DNA of 64,000 nucleotides from Hypoxylon rubiginosum. Its lineage: Eukaryota > Ascomycota > Sordariomycetes > Xylariales > Hypoxylaceae. Positions 25,951 through 38,332 of the stretch are shown one piece after another. The DNA lies in contig CADCXA010000056.1 in NCBI GenBank assembly GCA_902806565.1, positions 1-64,000 on the forward strand, read 5' to 3'. Each line of letters begins with the position of its first letter. The stretch's first letter is position 1. Below the pieces are notes generated by a model. That model searched no databases, had not been told where the DNA came from, and saw nothing but the letters and a program-made list of their open reading frames with translations. A program made the translations under genes and the position numbers.

Positions 25951-28900
25951 CGTGCGGGCGATCCGCGGGCAACACTCTAAGCTCTAGCCGAGGCTCATAG
26001 GGCTAAGAGATCGAAGATCTTGTCTTACTCGTCAATAAAATGACAAATTCGGCTTCGGTGGTGAGGTATCCACCAGAGACCTCCGCAAACTAGGGACGGG
26101 TTGAATCAATTTCGTCGATCGTCGAGTGAGGAAAGGGGAGAAGATTTATTAGAACCTGATTCAAGATTCCAGATAATTACGCGGGCTAGCTGGTGAATCC
26201 TACGAGGACAGGGCTGAGTTGGGATCGGCTCGTTTCTCTATTGACTCACACACGGTTGTGGGTCTTTGCTTTGTCCTGCTCTAACAAAAGATACCTAGCA
26301 GTATTGTAATGGTAGACGACACTTAGCTATCGTAGGTAGGTAATTTAACAAAGATCTGCCCTTGAGCAGTGATCCCAGATTGACATTTTCTACAATGCCT
26401 GACCTGAGAAGAGCGAGACTAATTAGATTTTTACTAAGAATCAAGGTGATATTAGGATGACACAGCCGGAGATGATAAAGAAAAAAAAAATTTAATAAAA
26501 TAAGGGTCATACGTCTGGGTTAGGAGGCTGCTCGGTAGAAACGATCTAGAAAGTGGCTTGCTTAGACGCGGGGCACTCGAGGGCGTCCCCTGATGTCGTA
26601 CGTATGCAGTATGTAATGCCGCTTGCTCTCTTTCGCCGTTTTAAATCCGTGCCTCGGTGTCGGATATAGTGGCACCTCAATCCCACAAGTATCAGCATTC
26701 AGAATGCTCGCAGGACGTATATGAAACTTACTCAGGTAGAAGAACATCAAAGAAGTTGGCCGAGAAATGCTGGTTCTTTCGAAACGATTTTCTATTTCCC
26801 GTCTTACTATCTAGTAGCCAAAGGCTAGGGGTAGGATATAATGTATGACGACGGCAAAGCACCTTGCCGGGATTGGTAGTTGGTCGGTTTGAGGTTAGTC
26901 ACGACAGCTAGCCATTGTCTTGAGGCTTCGAGTATTGATTTAGGCTTGTATGCGAACGACCAAGACTGATAACCGCAAAGATCACGTTTTATAGATGCGC
27001 CGGTCCCCGCAATCGCAGGTCCTTCCTCTTGGCTCTCTGAATTGATTGATTGATAGTGTTTAACGTTATGAGGCTATATATAAGCCAAATCTCCCAGGGG
27101 GTATGAGATGTGATAAGCTGTTTGCTAGTGCTAAGTATATAATGGCTTTAGAAGCCAATTTCAAGCCTTAAGGGTGTAATATTATGATTCTGTATCCACT
27201 CCAATTAGGACTTCTGTATCTTGTGGTTTTGGGGCTTTTTAAAGTTTAAGGAGTTATTGTATCAAGGCGCTCCGCTTGGGCAGAGTGTGGTGTTGAGTGT
27301 GTGATAGATCGCAGTGTTAAGTGTGAAAGTGTGGCGTTGGGTGCCAGCTTATTGAGGTAGGTTGGTACGTAGTTTTTTCAAGGCGTATATAGGTGGGTAC
27401 ATGTTGTGTTGTCTCGTTGCCTACCATTGTAAGGGAATGGCGGTGTAAGATTTATATGTCGGGAGTCAGTTTAACCACTTGACTAGGTGGATTGGCTCTC
27501 TAAAGAAGTGTAGATGTAGAGGTGTCATGTATGATTAGTACAACTTTGTGGTACATCTCTCCAAATCTTAGAAAAGGGGAGACTATCTAACAAGGTACCT
27601 AGTATGTAAGAACTCCCATGCGTCGCCACTTGCCCTAATTCCTCGGGATTAGTAGTCCCATACAACTACACCAGAAAGCAGTTCGTTCAGAAGAACTCGA
27701 CGTACTGCTCGCCGCCGCTACTCCTGCTAAAGCGAGGCCAAGATGCCACAAAACAAAGACAGGGTCAGGGAAAGGAACATAATCAGTCAGATGAGATAGA
27801 ACCAAACAAAACAGGAACCCTTGCACCTTTGCCCGACCTAAGTGAGCACCGTGTTTACCCAAGGGCGTCTCGTCAACCTACCGTCACCTGCAGTACGTCA
27901 AGTAGTATTCATCAGAATGCAGTCGTCTCACCCAAGGCCAGGCGTGCAGTTAATTTCCACCGCCACCGGACCACCATCCGATATATTCATCCAGGACAAA
28001 CCGGTGCCGATACGGCTACCCAGCCAAGTGCGCGCTGGCGCAGATCCCAGGCCGGGATTCGGCGTTAACGGAGCAGCACGCCTTTCGTCGCATCCGGTCT
28101 AACGGGCGTAAGCCGCCGTCGCTAACCGCAAAGCGTTTCTCGATGGAACTTACCGCCGCCGGAGCTCCTGCGACTAAGCAAACTTGCGCTGCAGTCTGCA
28201 TTAGCGGCCTCAGTACACAATTCCGTGGGCAGTGCCGAACTCGCATGCGTGCCCGAATAAAAAAAATCCGGCTTCTTCCGGGAGCGTCTCTCGCTTAGCC
28301 CCTTGGCTGTGCTGCCAGAAAAACAACCTACGTAAGGAGGTCTCGCTTAGCAACCTTGCTACTCTGTGTCGGAGCGGTCGTCTGCTATGTATTGCTGTGG
28401 TTTACAATGTCGCGTCATCCGCATGAGCGTTGTGTATCGAGACACTACCTGCGAACATGGAGAAATTACTACCAAACCAACACCAATTCTTGCACTACGC
28501 GGTGACAAGGAGGGTTCCCCGGTATAAAATCTAGTCCAGGATACAACGTAAGGTGGGTTTCATAGCTTTATAATGAGAAGGTGTCACCAGCGAGGTAGGA
28601 GGAGACGAGGTCCAGATTAGGTTCCGACTGTCAACTATCTCCGAATAGTCGCCGTCCGATCTCTCTATGTTGTTCTGCAAGTCTAAAGACTCAATATCGG
28701 ACGAAAAGTACACCTGTACCTACCTACTTGACGATATACTAAGCAACATTGAGCTGGTCAACTCGGGATCAAGGTATACACTTTTTACCAATAGGAACGT
28801 CAAAATGTATCATTTCAGGCTCCTAGAAAGGTTACGATAGTCTACCTGTGACATCATGATAGTTCGCTCTAGATCGCTCTAGATCACCCCATAGTAACTC

Positions 28901-28996
28901 GACTAGCAAATGTCGCTTCAATTTAAGTCATCTCGTGTCCGTTTACCGTGCCCAAGCCAATTCCCCCTTTCAATATACCAACCACGAACCACTGAC
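25951..28996. other. Intergenic region, 3.0 kb
   Basis: Nothing recognised on either strand. A GT-rich, low-complexity stretch runs from about 27280 to 27560, and 27050-27200 is somewhat AT-rich, so an old inactivated insertion is possible. The last few hundred bases should contain the promoter and 5' leader of the reductase gene; an upstream in-frame ATG lies at 28910. Confidence 0.5.
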
Positions 28997-30110
28997 ATGG
29001 CCAACGCGTTCACTCAGACTCCGGAGACCATGAGGGCTTGGATGTACGACACGGCGTCTGGCGGGCTAGAGAAGACCATCAAGTTAGTAGAGGATGCCGC
29101 ACTACCTTTTCATCAGACGCTCCCGAAAGACGCAATTCTCGTAAAGGTTCGCTATAGCTCGCTCAATCCGGCCGACTACAAGATTCCAGAGCTGGGTATA
29201 TTGGGGCGTGCCCTGATCTCTCCTCCCGCTTCGCCGGGCTTAGACTTCTCGGGTACTGTGGCTCAGACGGGCGACGCGATCGACACGTTCAGTGTGGGCC
29301 AGCAAGTATACGGGAGAGTCGAGCCGAACAAGCACGGCACCTTGGGGGAGTACGTCTGCGCGTCCATCGACGGGTGCGCGATGTTACCCGAAGGTGTGTC
29401 GCTCGAGGATGCGAGCTGCATCGGGACGGCAGCTCAGACGCCGTACCAGTGCATAGTTCCAAACGTCAAGGAAGGTGATAAGGTGTTCATCAACGGTGGT
29501 AGCGGAGGGACGGGGACGTTCGGGATCCAAATCGCCAAGGCTGTGGGATGCCATGTGACGGCAAGCTGCTCAGGCAAGAACGCAGAACTGGTACGTACCT
29601 TTAGAGAGATATTTTTCTCCCCCTTTCCATGTCTCCTGAAAAGGGGCTTACTAATTCTGATCTTCAAAGTGCCGCAATCTAGGGGCGGACGAGATTATTG
29701 ACTACACGGAAGAGAACGTGAGCGAGGTTCTCAAGAAGAAGGGACAGGTCTACCAGCTGGTAGTTGACAACGTTGGCAGCACCCCTCCTGACCTTTACAC
29801 GGCGGCCGACCACTTCCTCCTTCCCAATGGCAAGTTCGTTCAGATTGGCGGCCAGACCTCGCTGGCTGGCCTTAGGAACACGGCGTCGAGAATGTTGCTA
29901 CCCTCGTTTCTAGGAGGCGGGAAGAGGAAGTGGGAGTACATAGTTACCAAAAACGATCATGAACACCTTGAGCAGATTGGAAAATGGATGAAGGAAGGCA
30001 AGGTCAAGGCCGTTATTGACGACGTGTTTCGGTATGAGGACGTGCCGAAAGCAATTGAGAAACTGAAACTGGGGCGCACAAAGGGTAAGATTATAGTAAG
30101 CTTCGAGTAA
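28997..30110 (+). CDS. Medium-chain dehydrogenase/reductase, quinone-oxidoreductase-like
   Basis: Two exons, 28997-29590 and 29670-30110, give 344 residues; the intron (79 bp) has GTACGT, a TACTAAT branch site and a CAAAG acceptor. The N-terminal GroES-like domain holds SSLNPADYKIPELG and PGLDFSGTV; the Rossmann domain has the nucleotide loop GGSGGTGTFGIQIAK followed by DEIIDYTEENV. The catalytic-zinc cysteines and histidine of true alcohol dehydrogenases are absent, so a zinc-independent NADPH-dependent enone or quinone reductase is likely, in the cytosol. I chose the ATG at 28997 because its context (GACATGG) is stronger; an in-frame ATG at 28910 would add 29 residues with no recognisable domain. 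The lone enzyme has no evident pathway partners nearby. Confidence 0.88.
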
Positions 30111-30573
30111 GATATCAGATATATTTCAGGTACTTGGTACCTAGCAGTCGAATAGCTGGAGCATCCATTGACTGATGATATGTAGGTACTGCCGTATGCA
30201 CAATCGATACAAGTAGTAGATAGCTACTAGTAATGATTTTACATACCTATCAACGCTAGAATAAAGATCCTACCCTGGATATAGTACAGATTGAATTGTC
30301 ATATCTTAGAACTAAGGAGTATTGTCTTGAGACAAACAACTCTTGGTGTGTTTTTGAACGCTTTTCTAGTGCTACTGCTAAAGAACAATAATACTCTTTC
30401 TCGTGGTTACAGAGGTCAAGAATAGGAGATAAAAGAGACATTCCTTCTCCAAGACAGTCCAGACTTTGGGTAATACTGCATACTTCCCTAGCGTACCTAC
30501 ATACTTGATATACAGCCCATCGAATTTACTCAGCCGGTAGGAAATACATCTGGACGAAACCTACCTGGTAACA
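30111..30573. other. Intergenic region
   Basis: No gene recognised. It separates two tandem plus-strand genes and is AT-rich with several TAGGTAC-like words. Confidence 0.5.
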
Positions 30574-31023
30574 ATGGCGGAGCAAACGATTCGAGACCTT
30601 GCACCAATACTGGAAGAAGAAGAAACGCTTCATGTTCCCATTGACTGGCCCGGGCAGGCGACCGCCGAGTCATCCTCCCCATCTCCACTGACTAGAACTT
30701 TCCGCGCCTTGAAGGAAATGGCTACATTAAAGAAGCCAGACTGTTATACCCTGGAGGTTTACGAGTTGACTAGACATCCTGTCGCCCCAAGAGTAGACCA
30801 TATAGACGGCTGTGTATGCGAACGCACCGGTACTAGCAAGAAGCCTGACGACAAGGCGCTCACGAGACGGTACCTCGGACGGTGGTTCGAGGCCAGATGC
30901 AACGAAAAAGATGGCCTCCAGCATTGGTACTGGAACATCCTGGTTGGCCTTTGTATGGAATGGGACATGGAAATCTCGGAAGGATGTTCGAAGCCGACGT
31001 TCGAATCTGTCACCGGTCACTAA
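30574..31023 (+). CDS. Small hypothetical protein, 149 residues
   Basis: A single open frame with a good ATG context (ACAATGG). No signal peptide or membrane segment is visible. The first 45 residues are acidic and Ser/Pro-rich; the rest is mixed charged sequence with Trp-rich patches (RYLGRWFEARC, LQHWYWNILVGLCMEWDME) and seven cysteines, including a close pair in GCVC. I do not recognise a family. Codon use looks ordinary and the frame is uninterrupted, which supports a real gene, but two reading frames on the other strand overlap it and expression is unproven. Confidence 0.55.
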   Translation: MAEQTIRDLAPILEEEETLHVPIDWPGQATAESSSPSPLTRTFRALKEMATLKKPDCYTLEVYELTRHPVAPRVDHIDGCVCERTGTSKKPDDKALTRRYLGRWFEARCNEKDGLQHWYWNILVGLCMEWDMEISEGCSKPTFESVTGH

Positions 31024-31591
31024 TTCCTAATTCGTGTAGTACATTATCCTAATGCTCAAAAATATTAGTGCTTGAAAATGGTCTCGTGTTTTGATTATTG
31101 TTATTATTATTATAGCTACTAGGTGGTGGTAAACATAGTAGTAATCTGCTGTGATTCTGCCGTAGGTTAGACAACTTCTTGGACAGCTTCTATGGCCACT
31201 ATATCTAGCAGATTTACATAAATTATTCTTCCCATTTGTTGTGGTATCTATAGTCTTGTCTTTTTTTTCTTTTCTGCCTTCCCATGGTAACTCGCTGCTT
31301 GCAATATCTCGCTAAAGCTGTTGTTGCCTAGTGTAACTTGATTATTCTAGTCATGATTTCTCTGTACCCACGAACGCCCTCGATCAAGACAACGGACGAG
31401 GCACCTGTAAAAAGACTTGGTCAAAAATCCTGATATACGACCTCCTCCAATAGTTCTAGAATGTTGCACGGTACAGACTCGAATAGAATCCCTCTCAGCG
31501 CCTAACGCGATGCATCATTATACTCTAAACAGGGCGTATCGCCTCTAAATGCCGCAATGCGTAGCTAGCCGAGCAAAGTTGGACTAAGTAT
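31024..31591. other. Intergenic region between convergent genes
   Basis: It holds the 3' ends of the small hypothetical gene and of HMG-CoA reductase, a TTATTATTATTATTA run at about 31099 and a T-rich tract near 31260. No gene seen. Confidence 0.5.
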
Positions 31592-34500
31592 TCACCGCTT
31601 CGACGCAGCCGCCCGATCGATAGCGGCAGGACTCTTGGCGCTTGTCATTGCCAATCCGACCGGTGTCATGGTGCCGCTCGGGGCGGGAGCAGGTGTGGTG
31701 CTCCGGGTTGGTGGAGCGGAGCGGTTGTGTGCCATATGCGCCTTGACCAGGTGGCCGGCGGCGAGGGCACTGCAGAGGGACAGCTCTCCGGCAAGAACTG
31801 CCGCGCCGATTATGCGAGCCAGACGGCACGCGTTCTCTCCGGGGGTCGTAGGATGGGCGCCCCTGACACCTAGCATATCAAGCATAGCGCCCTGCGGTTC
31901 TAGGATGGTGCCGCCGCCGAGCGTACCGACCTCTATCGAGGGCATAGATACCGAGATTTGGAGAGACCCGTGTAAGCTATGGGCAAGTTAGCATGCGGGA
32001 CGACCGAGATGTTGAACACTGTTATAGACTTACTTCTTCATAATGGTGATACAATTAGAACTCTCTATAACCTGTGCCGGGTCCTGTCCGGTAGCGATGA
32101 ACATGGCGGCGACAATGTTGGCGGCGTGGGCGTTAAAGCCTCCCACCGAGGCGGCCATGGCGGACCCGATGAAATTCTTAGCTATGTTGAGCTCGACGAG
32201 GCTGTCGACGTCGCTCTTTAGCACCGCCTTCACCACGTCGCCCGGTATGATGGCTTCGGCGACGACGCCCTTGCCGCGGCCGTCGATCCAATTAATGGCG
32301 GCGGCCTTCTTATCAATACAGTAGTTCCCCGACAAGGAGATGATATTCATGTCCTCGAAACCGCCCTCGGTCACCATGACGTTCAAGGCGTGTTCGACAC
32401 CCTTGGATATCATATTCATCCCCATGGCGTCGCCGGTAGTCGTTTTGAATCGAATGAATAGGTGCGTTCCGGCGATAGCTGTTTTCATGGTTTGCAATCG
32501 GGCAAATCTTGAGGTTGAGTCGAACGCTTTCTTCATGATGGCCTGGCCAGCTGCCGAGTCGAGCCAGTGCTTCGCAGCGCCCGTACGTTCAAGAGTCTCA
32601 AACTGGACGCATGGTCCGCGAGTCATTCCGTCGCCAGTTAAGACCGTAACGGCACCTCCGCCCGCGTTGATAGCTTTGCATCCGCGACTTGCGCTGGCGA
32701 CGAGAACGCCTTCCGTGGTCGCCATAGGGATGAAATAGCTTTGGCCGTCAATCACAAGCGGACCAGCAACGCCAACGGGGATTGGCATATAACCGATAAC
32801 GTTCTCGCAGCAAGCACCGAGAACTTGTTCCCAATTGTAATTTTTATACGGGAGCATAGATCGGTCCAAAGCTCCAGTAAGACCGCTTGTTGCTTTAGTT
32901 CTCGAGACGACGCTCCGTCGAATCTTGACGGCGCGCGTGCAATCCTTGAGGGTCTTTTCTAGCGAGTAGCCGGGAATCTTCCCTTCCGCGGATAACTCAA
33001 TAATCTGCTCGTCTGCTATCTCGCGCACCCGCTTCTCGAGGATCATCTTTTCTAGCTCTTTCTCGGTCCTCATTACGGCTGGCGATTTAGGTAGCTGCGT
33101 AGAAGCCTGGCTGCTGCTCTCGTCGTCGGTATACGCAGGTGTGATTGGCCTGTCGGGCACCGTTTGTTCCTTGGGCTGAATTTCTCCGAGCGGCAGGGTC
33201 GCGGACTGCGTGTCATTGAATCTTTCTGCCGCCGCAAGCTCCTTCGGATCGATGGGGTGATCAGGGAGGTTGGGATCTCTGATGCCCCATCTGGCCACGT
33301 TGAATAGATAGCCGTTAAGCGCGACGCTCATGGCTAGAGCCACCACGATCCACTTGGACAGGATTGGGTCTTCTAGACTCGTCAGGAGACTACCGACCAT
33401 TCGTCCCCCTACGCCGTACTCGTGTAGCCCCGTGTAGCTGTCGTTTCCGTTAGACTGCTCGTTTCCGGTGCCTAGAGGCGATACTGCGTAATGAATTGAG
33501 GGGAATTCTAGCTCATATTTGATTGGTGTCAGGATGGTGACAATCGTCGGCTGCGAATGGCTCTTGGCAGTGAAGAGGATCTCGTCTAGCCCGTTGGATG
33601 CGACCTTGAATGGGTCCAGAGGCGGCGAGCTGACGACGGCTCCCAATCCACCGGCCCACGAAGAGATGCTAGAGATATCTGAGGTCCTGAAAGGGATGGT
33701 GCATAGGTTCACGACGTTGATCGCGACGAAGCCTACGATCATCCAGAACTTGAACTTTGGGACGCTGCTGCTCTTGAGGTCCTTGCCAAAGAGCGGCTCG
33801 TGTGCTAAGCCTTTGCCGTCTTGTCTAGGCCAGTCGTTGCTCTTCGCAACGTTCTCGGCGACGCGACGACTGAAGCCGTCGTCCTCCAAGGCTTTCCGCA
33901 TCTCTACGTGTCGTCTAATGCGATTGACTTCGAGCTTGATGCACAAGATAGCCGTGTAGAAGGTGAACAGCAGAATACAGTCGAAGAATAGTATCCAAGC
34001 GGCTAGGAAGCAGAACTGCTGTAGACCGCCTTGCACACCGGAGGCGGCGCCGGCAACCAGTATCAGGATCTCGATGGCATAGTCTCTGACAATCTCGTAG
34101 CCCTTGTCCCTTATCGCGCGCTGCACAGCGTAATGGATGACACCGTCCGGAGGGGTTAAGAACTTATTGGTAGACTTTCCCTTCGAAGCCCTGTCATCGG
34201 GTCTACGGTGCTCCAGCGCGTGAGACAGTACAGCCCGCGTCAGAGCGATGTTCTTCTCGAAGCCGATGGTCACGACAAGGAACGGCAAGCCTTCGGACAG
34301 CAGCACCATACTGATGGGGACGCCGAGCTTAGTAGTGACGTTGAGACCGAACAGGAAGGCGAAAGTGGACGAGAAGAAGACGCTGATAGCTAGCCAGACG
34401 TTGGATCCCATCTTTCTCATGGACAGAAACAGTGAGACGAAGGTGAGATGCATAGAAAGGTACCCGAGCACCATAATGATGATGTCTAGCGTTTCGGCGT

Positions 34501-35212
34501 TCTTGATCAGGTCTAGGAATTCGGTCCAGGCGTTGTGAATCCATCGTACGACGCTGCCTCTGGTGTATCCCTTGGCGACCTTCATGATCCACATCTTCTG
34601 CTCCTTTTTGCCGAGTTCCGTCTCACGCGACTCCTGGCCCGGCACGTCGTTGGGTATTTCCTGCGCGGCGGACAGAAACTCGGCCCCTTGGCTGTACTTG
34701 ACGGCAAAGGCCAGAGCGCTGTCCTGGGAGTACGCAGTGAGGGTATTCGAGGTAGATGGTAAGTGCGAAATAGATAGATTCTGGGGCAGAGGGACGATGT
34801 GAGGTAGCGGCGCAGTCTGAGGGGCGTCGGCAGAGGACTCGGGAAAGATCAAGGTGACGAGAGCCAGATGTTCGGCATCCTTGGGTTTGGTCGAGCCGGA
34901 ATCGAAGCTCTGCCATCTCCACGAAGTCTCGGGGCCAGTCCATAGGCTCCTGCTACCTTCGACCAGGGAAGACCAGTCAGCGTTCCTGGTACTCCTCGTG
35001 ACATCTAGCAGGCTCTCCTTGACGACGCCGACGTAGGTGGTGCTCGCTATCAAGGCGACGACGACGATGGTGTGTATGGGGTGTAGACAGGCGATCTTGG
35101 AGACGAATTGGAGGATGGGCGTGAGCCTCTGGTTCGTCTTAGACGGCGGGGCAGGGATATCGGTAGGCTGCTCGCCGCGGAAGCGGGCGGGCAGAAATGT
35201 AGAAGCGATCAT
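31592..35212 (-). CDS. HMG1: 3-hydroxy-3-methylglutaryl-CoA reductase
   Basis: This enzyme makes mevalonate from HMG-CoA and NADPH, the committed step of sterol and isoprenoid synthesis, in the ER membrane. Exons 35212-32034 and 31976-31592 give 1187 residues; the 57-bp intron (GTAAGT, GCTAAC branch, CATAG) falls near the C-terminus. The N-terminal half has several membrane segments with a sterol-sensing domain at about residues 235-405. The catalytic domain shows [12 protein letters not shown] (about 803), [13 protein letters not shown] with the catalytic Glu, GDAMGMNM with the catalytic Asp (about 928), DKKAAAINW with the catalytic Lys, VGTLGGGT, and [13 protein letters not shown] with the catalytic His. 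The ATG at 35212 opens [16 protein letters not shown], which fits fungal orthologues; the frame upstream of it has no ATG. It is not beside other mevalonate genes, so it is most likely the housekeeping copy. Confidence 0.97.
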
Positions 35213-37044
35213 GGTTCGTACTACCGCGACGGCATTGGTGGTCGCCCTCAATTGCACTTGGCCTCTACTGAGACGTCAATTAGTCTCTACCGTGTCTATG
35301 TTGTGCGTCTCTGTTCAGTCGGCGTTTGACAAGTCTAGTTGGGCCTGTGTAGGACGCAAGACAAATCCGACGGCAATAGGAGATCCTCTTACTGCTCGTT
35401 TCTCTCATACCTTTTTGGGTATTTGTGAGAATATAATCTCTCGCGGTCTACCGCGCCACGAAGTAACGAATTATAGGAGGCGGGATCTAGGATAAGGATA
35501 GGAGGTAATTATCGGTGGTTTCTAGGGGAAAGCGACAGGGGTCGGGGTAGTTTTTTTTTTTTTTCGTGGAGCGAAGTCGGAAACAGGTCGCGGGCTGTAG
35601 CTGGCTGGCTGAGCTGCAACTTATTTGAAGCTGAGGAGGGCGGTCAAGATGGTGGTGAATTGAGAATGCTGCTGAACGGTTGGACCGTCACAAAAAGGAA
35701 ACAAAGTTGTTGCTAAGAGAAGATGTGTTTTTTGGAAAGATAAGTCCAAGTACAAGTCAAAAGGGGGGTGTGGGGATTGTAGGTAAGGAATTGTTATTAT
35801 CGGTGAAGAGGAAATTTCCCAGTCCCAGTCTCAAGTCCCAGTCCTAGTTCGAAGTTCGCGGGTTCGTAGTTTATGGTTCGTGGTTCCAACAGCGCCATTG
35901 TCGAATCCTCGTTACGGGCCGGGGCTACCTCCTAATATACTCCAAGGCTGCTGCTACCTGGCAGCCTGGGCAGCCGGGTGTGGTGCTATGGGTGCTATGG
36001 GTGCTATGGTTGTATCACTTGTATCACTACATGTGGCTATCTCACAGGTCGCAATCTTAAATTTTAGGTAGCGGGATGGCGCCCCACCACACCGCCTGTC
36101 CGGCTCTGCTCGCTATGTCTAAGTTTGTTATCGATTAGCAAAAATTAATTTTCCTATTCTCAGTCTCCTGTTCTCCTGTTGATTAAACCAAAACCTAACT
36201 CTTGTGCTAAACAATGCATATCCAGCTGTGATAATTAGTATCTTCTAGGGACTAAAGTGCATTTTAATAAGCTGATTCCTGGTCACACGGCTGTCAATCG
36301 CATTATAAGTGATAGATAGGGCAATATCTAGCGTCGCAATTTCTTGTGGCTGATGACGATGACGACAAACCGATAAGCTCGCAATCGCGTGTACCCCGAG
36401 TAGACAGGCTTCGATAACTTTCCGCGAATGTCAACACGAACGCCAAACCATCAGGGCATGTCACCGGAAGATGGCAATTGGCGGGATGGAAGTATATAGA
36501 AGCACAATCGAGTATAATGATCGAATATATCCAGTGAATCTATCTAGGTCTATCTAGGAGGTAGGTAGGTGGCTGACTGACATCCCCCACGAGCTTACCT
36601 GTACCTAGGTAGTGTAACAACAGTGAAGCCCGATACAGGTAGCTATGCGTTAGTAGGTAGAGATGTTATAGTCTACACAGTTCCACGAAGGCATTGCTAC
36701 ATGCCACGACATCTAGGGCCTAAGTAGCGATACACTCCGCCCTCCACCCTCCATCTTTCCCAAGTTCTTCACAACCTTCATCATATCATACACCATTTCA
36801 TACACCATACATACAACTAGACCCGGTTAGGCACATCTTACACGCGTTATCTGTAGCGGCACGACTGATAATCCTGGAGTCTTACGGTCACACGAAGAGC
36901 AGACGGACAACAGACCATTGCTTATACACCGCCTAAGGATTGTTGTATGTTGTGCAAATATTCAGCCATCGGGTGGAAAGCCACCCGTTCGGTAAAGTCT
37001 TTCCCCAGGCTTAGTCTTGGTCTTAGTCTTAGTCTTAGTCTTAG
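35213..37044. other. Promoter and 5' leader of HMG-CoA reductase; intergenic
   Basis: A T-run of about 14 bases lies at 35551, with duplicated phrases of CCCAGTC and GGTGCTATG near 35820-36010. CCTAGG-type palindromic words occur at 36541-36612. Around 37013-37046 GTCTTA is repeated several times, which forms the 3' side of the nicotinamidase gene. No gene recognised. Confidence 0.5.
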
Positions 37045-37786
37045 CTACTGCGCCGTCATCAATCGACCAACTTCAGGCCCGTCCATACTCACTACCTTGG
37101 CTCCGGACGCCTCGATTTCTTTCTTGCACTCCGGCCAGGCCGATACGTCGACCGCTCTGGTGCATTCCTCTATCAGGAACGTCTTGAACCCCTCCTTAGC
37201 GGCGTCCACCGCCGCGTTCTTGACGCAGAAATCCGCCGCCAGTCCCACCACATACACGTCCGTCACCTGCTTCTCCCTCAAGGCCCGCGCGAGGCCGCTA
37301 TCGCAGACCCGCGGCGACGTGAAAGGGTCGTAGAACGGACTGTACATCTCGACGCGCGGGTCCGTACCTTTCTCGAGAACCGTGTCTAGCTGACCGGCGT
37401 GTAGCTCGGGTATAAGCTCTGCGCCCGGGGTGCCTTGTACGCAGTGGACCGGCCACAGCCGCGACTCGTAGGTCTCGGACTCGTTGTACGGATTCACAAT
37501 AGTTACGAAATCCTTGAACGGCGCTTTGCCTTCGTGGTTGTCTGCAAACGAGACGTGATCACGTGGATGCCAGTCCTTGGTCGCGATCTTAGTCACGAAA
37601 GGCGAAGCAAGCAATGAGTTGATTAGCGGCGTGATATCGCGGCCGTTGGCTACCGCGAGCGAACCGTTCTAGTCATCGTTAGCTACCTTCATCGTTGGTA
37701 TTGTACTACCGCGAGTCGAAGCTTACAGGAGGGCAGAAGTCCTCCTGGAGATCTACTATTATCAACGCTGGTCTGAACCCAGCCAT
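37045..37786 (-). CDS. PNC1: Nicotinamidase (isochorismatase-like hydrolase)
   Basis: It deamidates nicotinamide to nicotinate in the NAD+ salvage pathway. Exons 37786-37727 and 37668-37045 join in phase 0 to 227 residues, the expected size; the intron is 58 bp with a GCTAAC branch. The catalytic triad is visible as Asp12 (IIVDLQEDFC), Lys120 (EKGTDP) and Cys168 (GLAADFCVKN). The metal site is seen as Asp52 and His54 in KDWHPRDHVSF and His95 in LWPVHCVQGT. The ATG at 37786 has a strong context and leaves the standard start MAGFRPALIIVD; in-frame ATGs upstream (37915) would add a 43-residue leader without family support. Removal of nicotinamide also relieves inhibition of sirtuin-type deacetylases, a known role in yeast. 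Confidence 0.95.
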
Positions 37787-38332
37787 AGTTAGGGTTTTTT
37801 CTTCCTGTTTGGCGATGATTGTAAAACACCCAAGTTCATTAATTTTTGGGAAATTTGAGTCTTGTCGGAAGGTTTGATCAAACGCAGTATGAGGAGCGGG
37901 TGTCGAGCTTGACATATTATTCTCCAACGTCCGATAAGATAGCACGTTAAGCTCTTTGGACGTTTGAGGGGTTGCGGGGGAATATCCTCCTAACCGTCAC
38001 ATGTCTTAGGCGGTCCAACGATGCCATGACTGATGACTGAGACATGACAAGATCAAGGCACCTAAACTGTCTTCTTTATATCCCCGAATTGAGCGAGCAG
38101 GGTAGGTAACCCTTACCAATTATTACTACTCACCATCAGGATATTTTACCTATTATCGGGTACCTACCAGGTAAGTTGAGCCTAGTTTCACTACATACCT
38201 TGTAGCTACCCCTAAAGATACTATGAACATACAATGTAGTCGTTGACATGCTTTCATATACTCTAGCTTTCAGGTAAAGTATATAATCAACTAGCCCATC
38301 TACCTTGGAGTAGTATCGTTATCTATTGATAT
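37787..38332. other. Intergenic region
   Basis: Promoter of the nicotinamidase gene on one side and 3' flank of the MFS gene on the other. No gene recognised; TACCTACCAGGTA-like words appear near 38160. Confidence 0.5.

Noticed and set aside
27635..28246. Cluster of short open frames in the 26-29 kb spacer
   Set aside because: Frames on both strands are short, overlapping and without recognisable features; no splice scheme links them.
37787..37945. Upstream in-frame extension of nicotinamidase
   Set aside because: The added residues have no family support and the inner ATG at 37786 has a strong context and the standard start.
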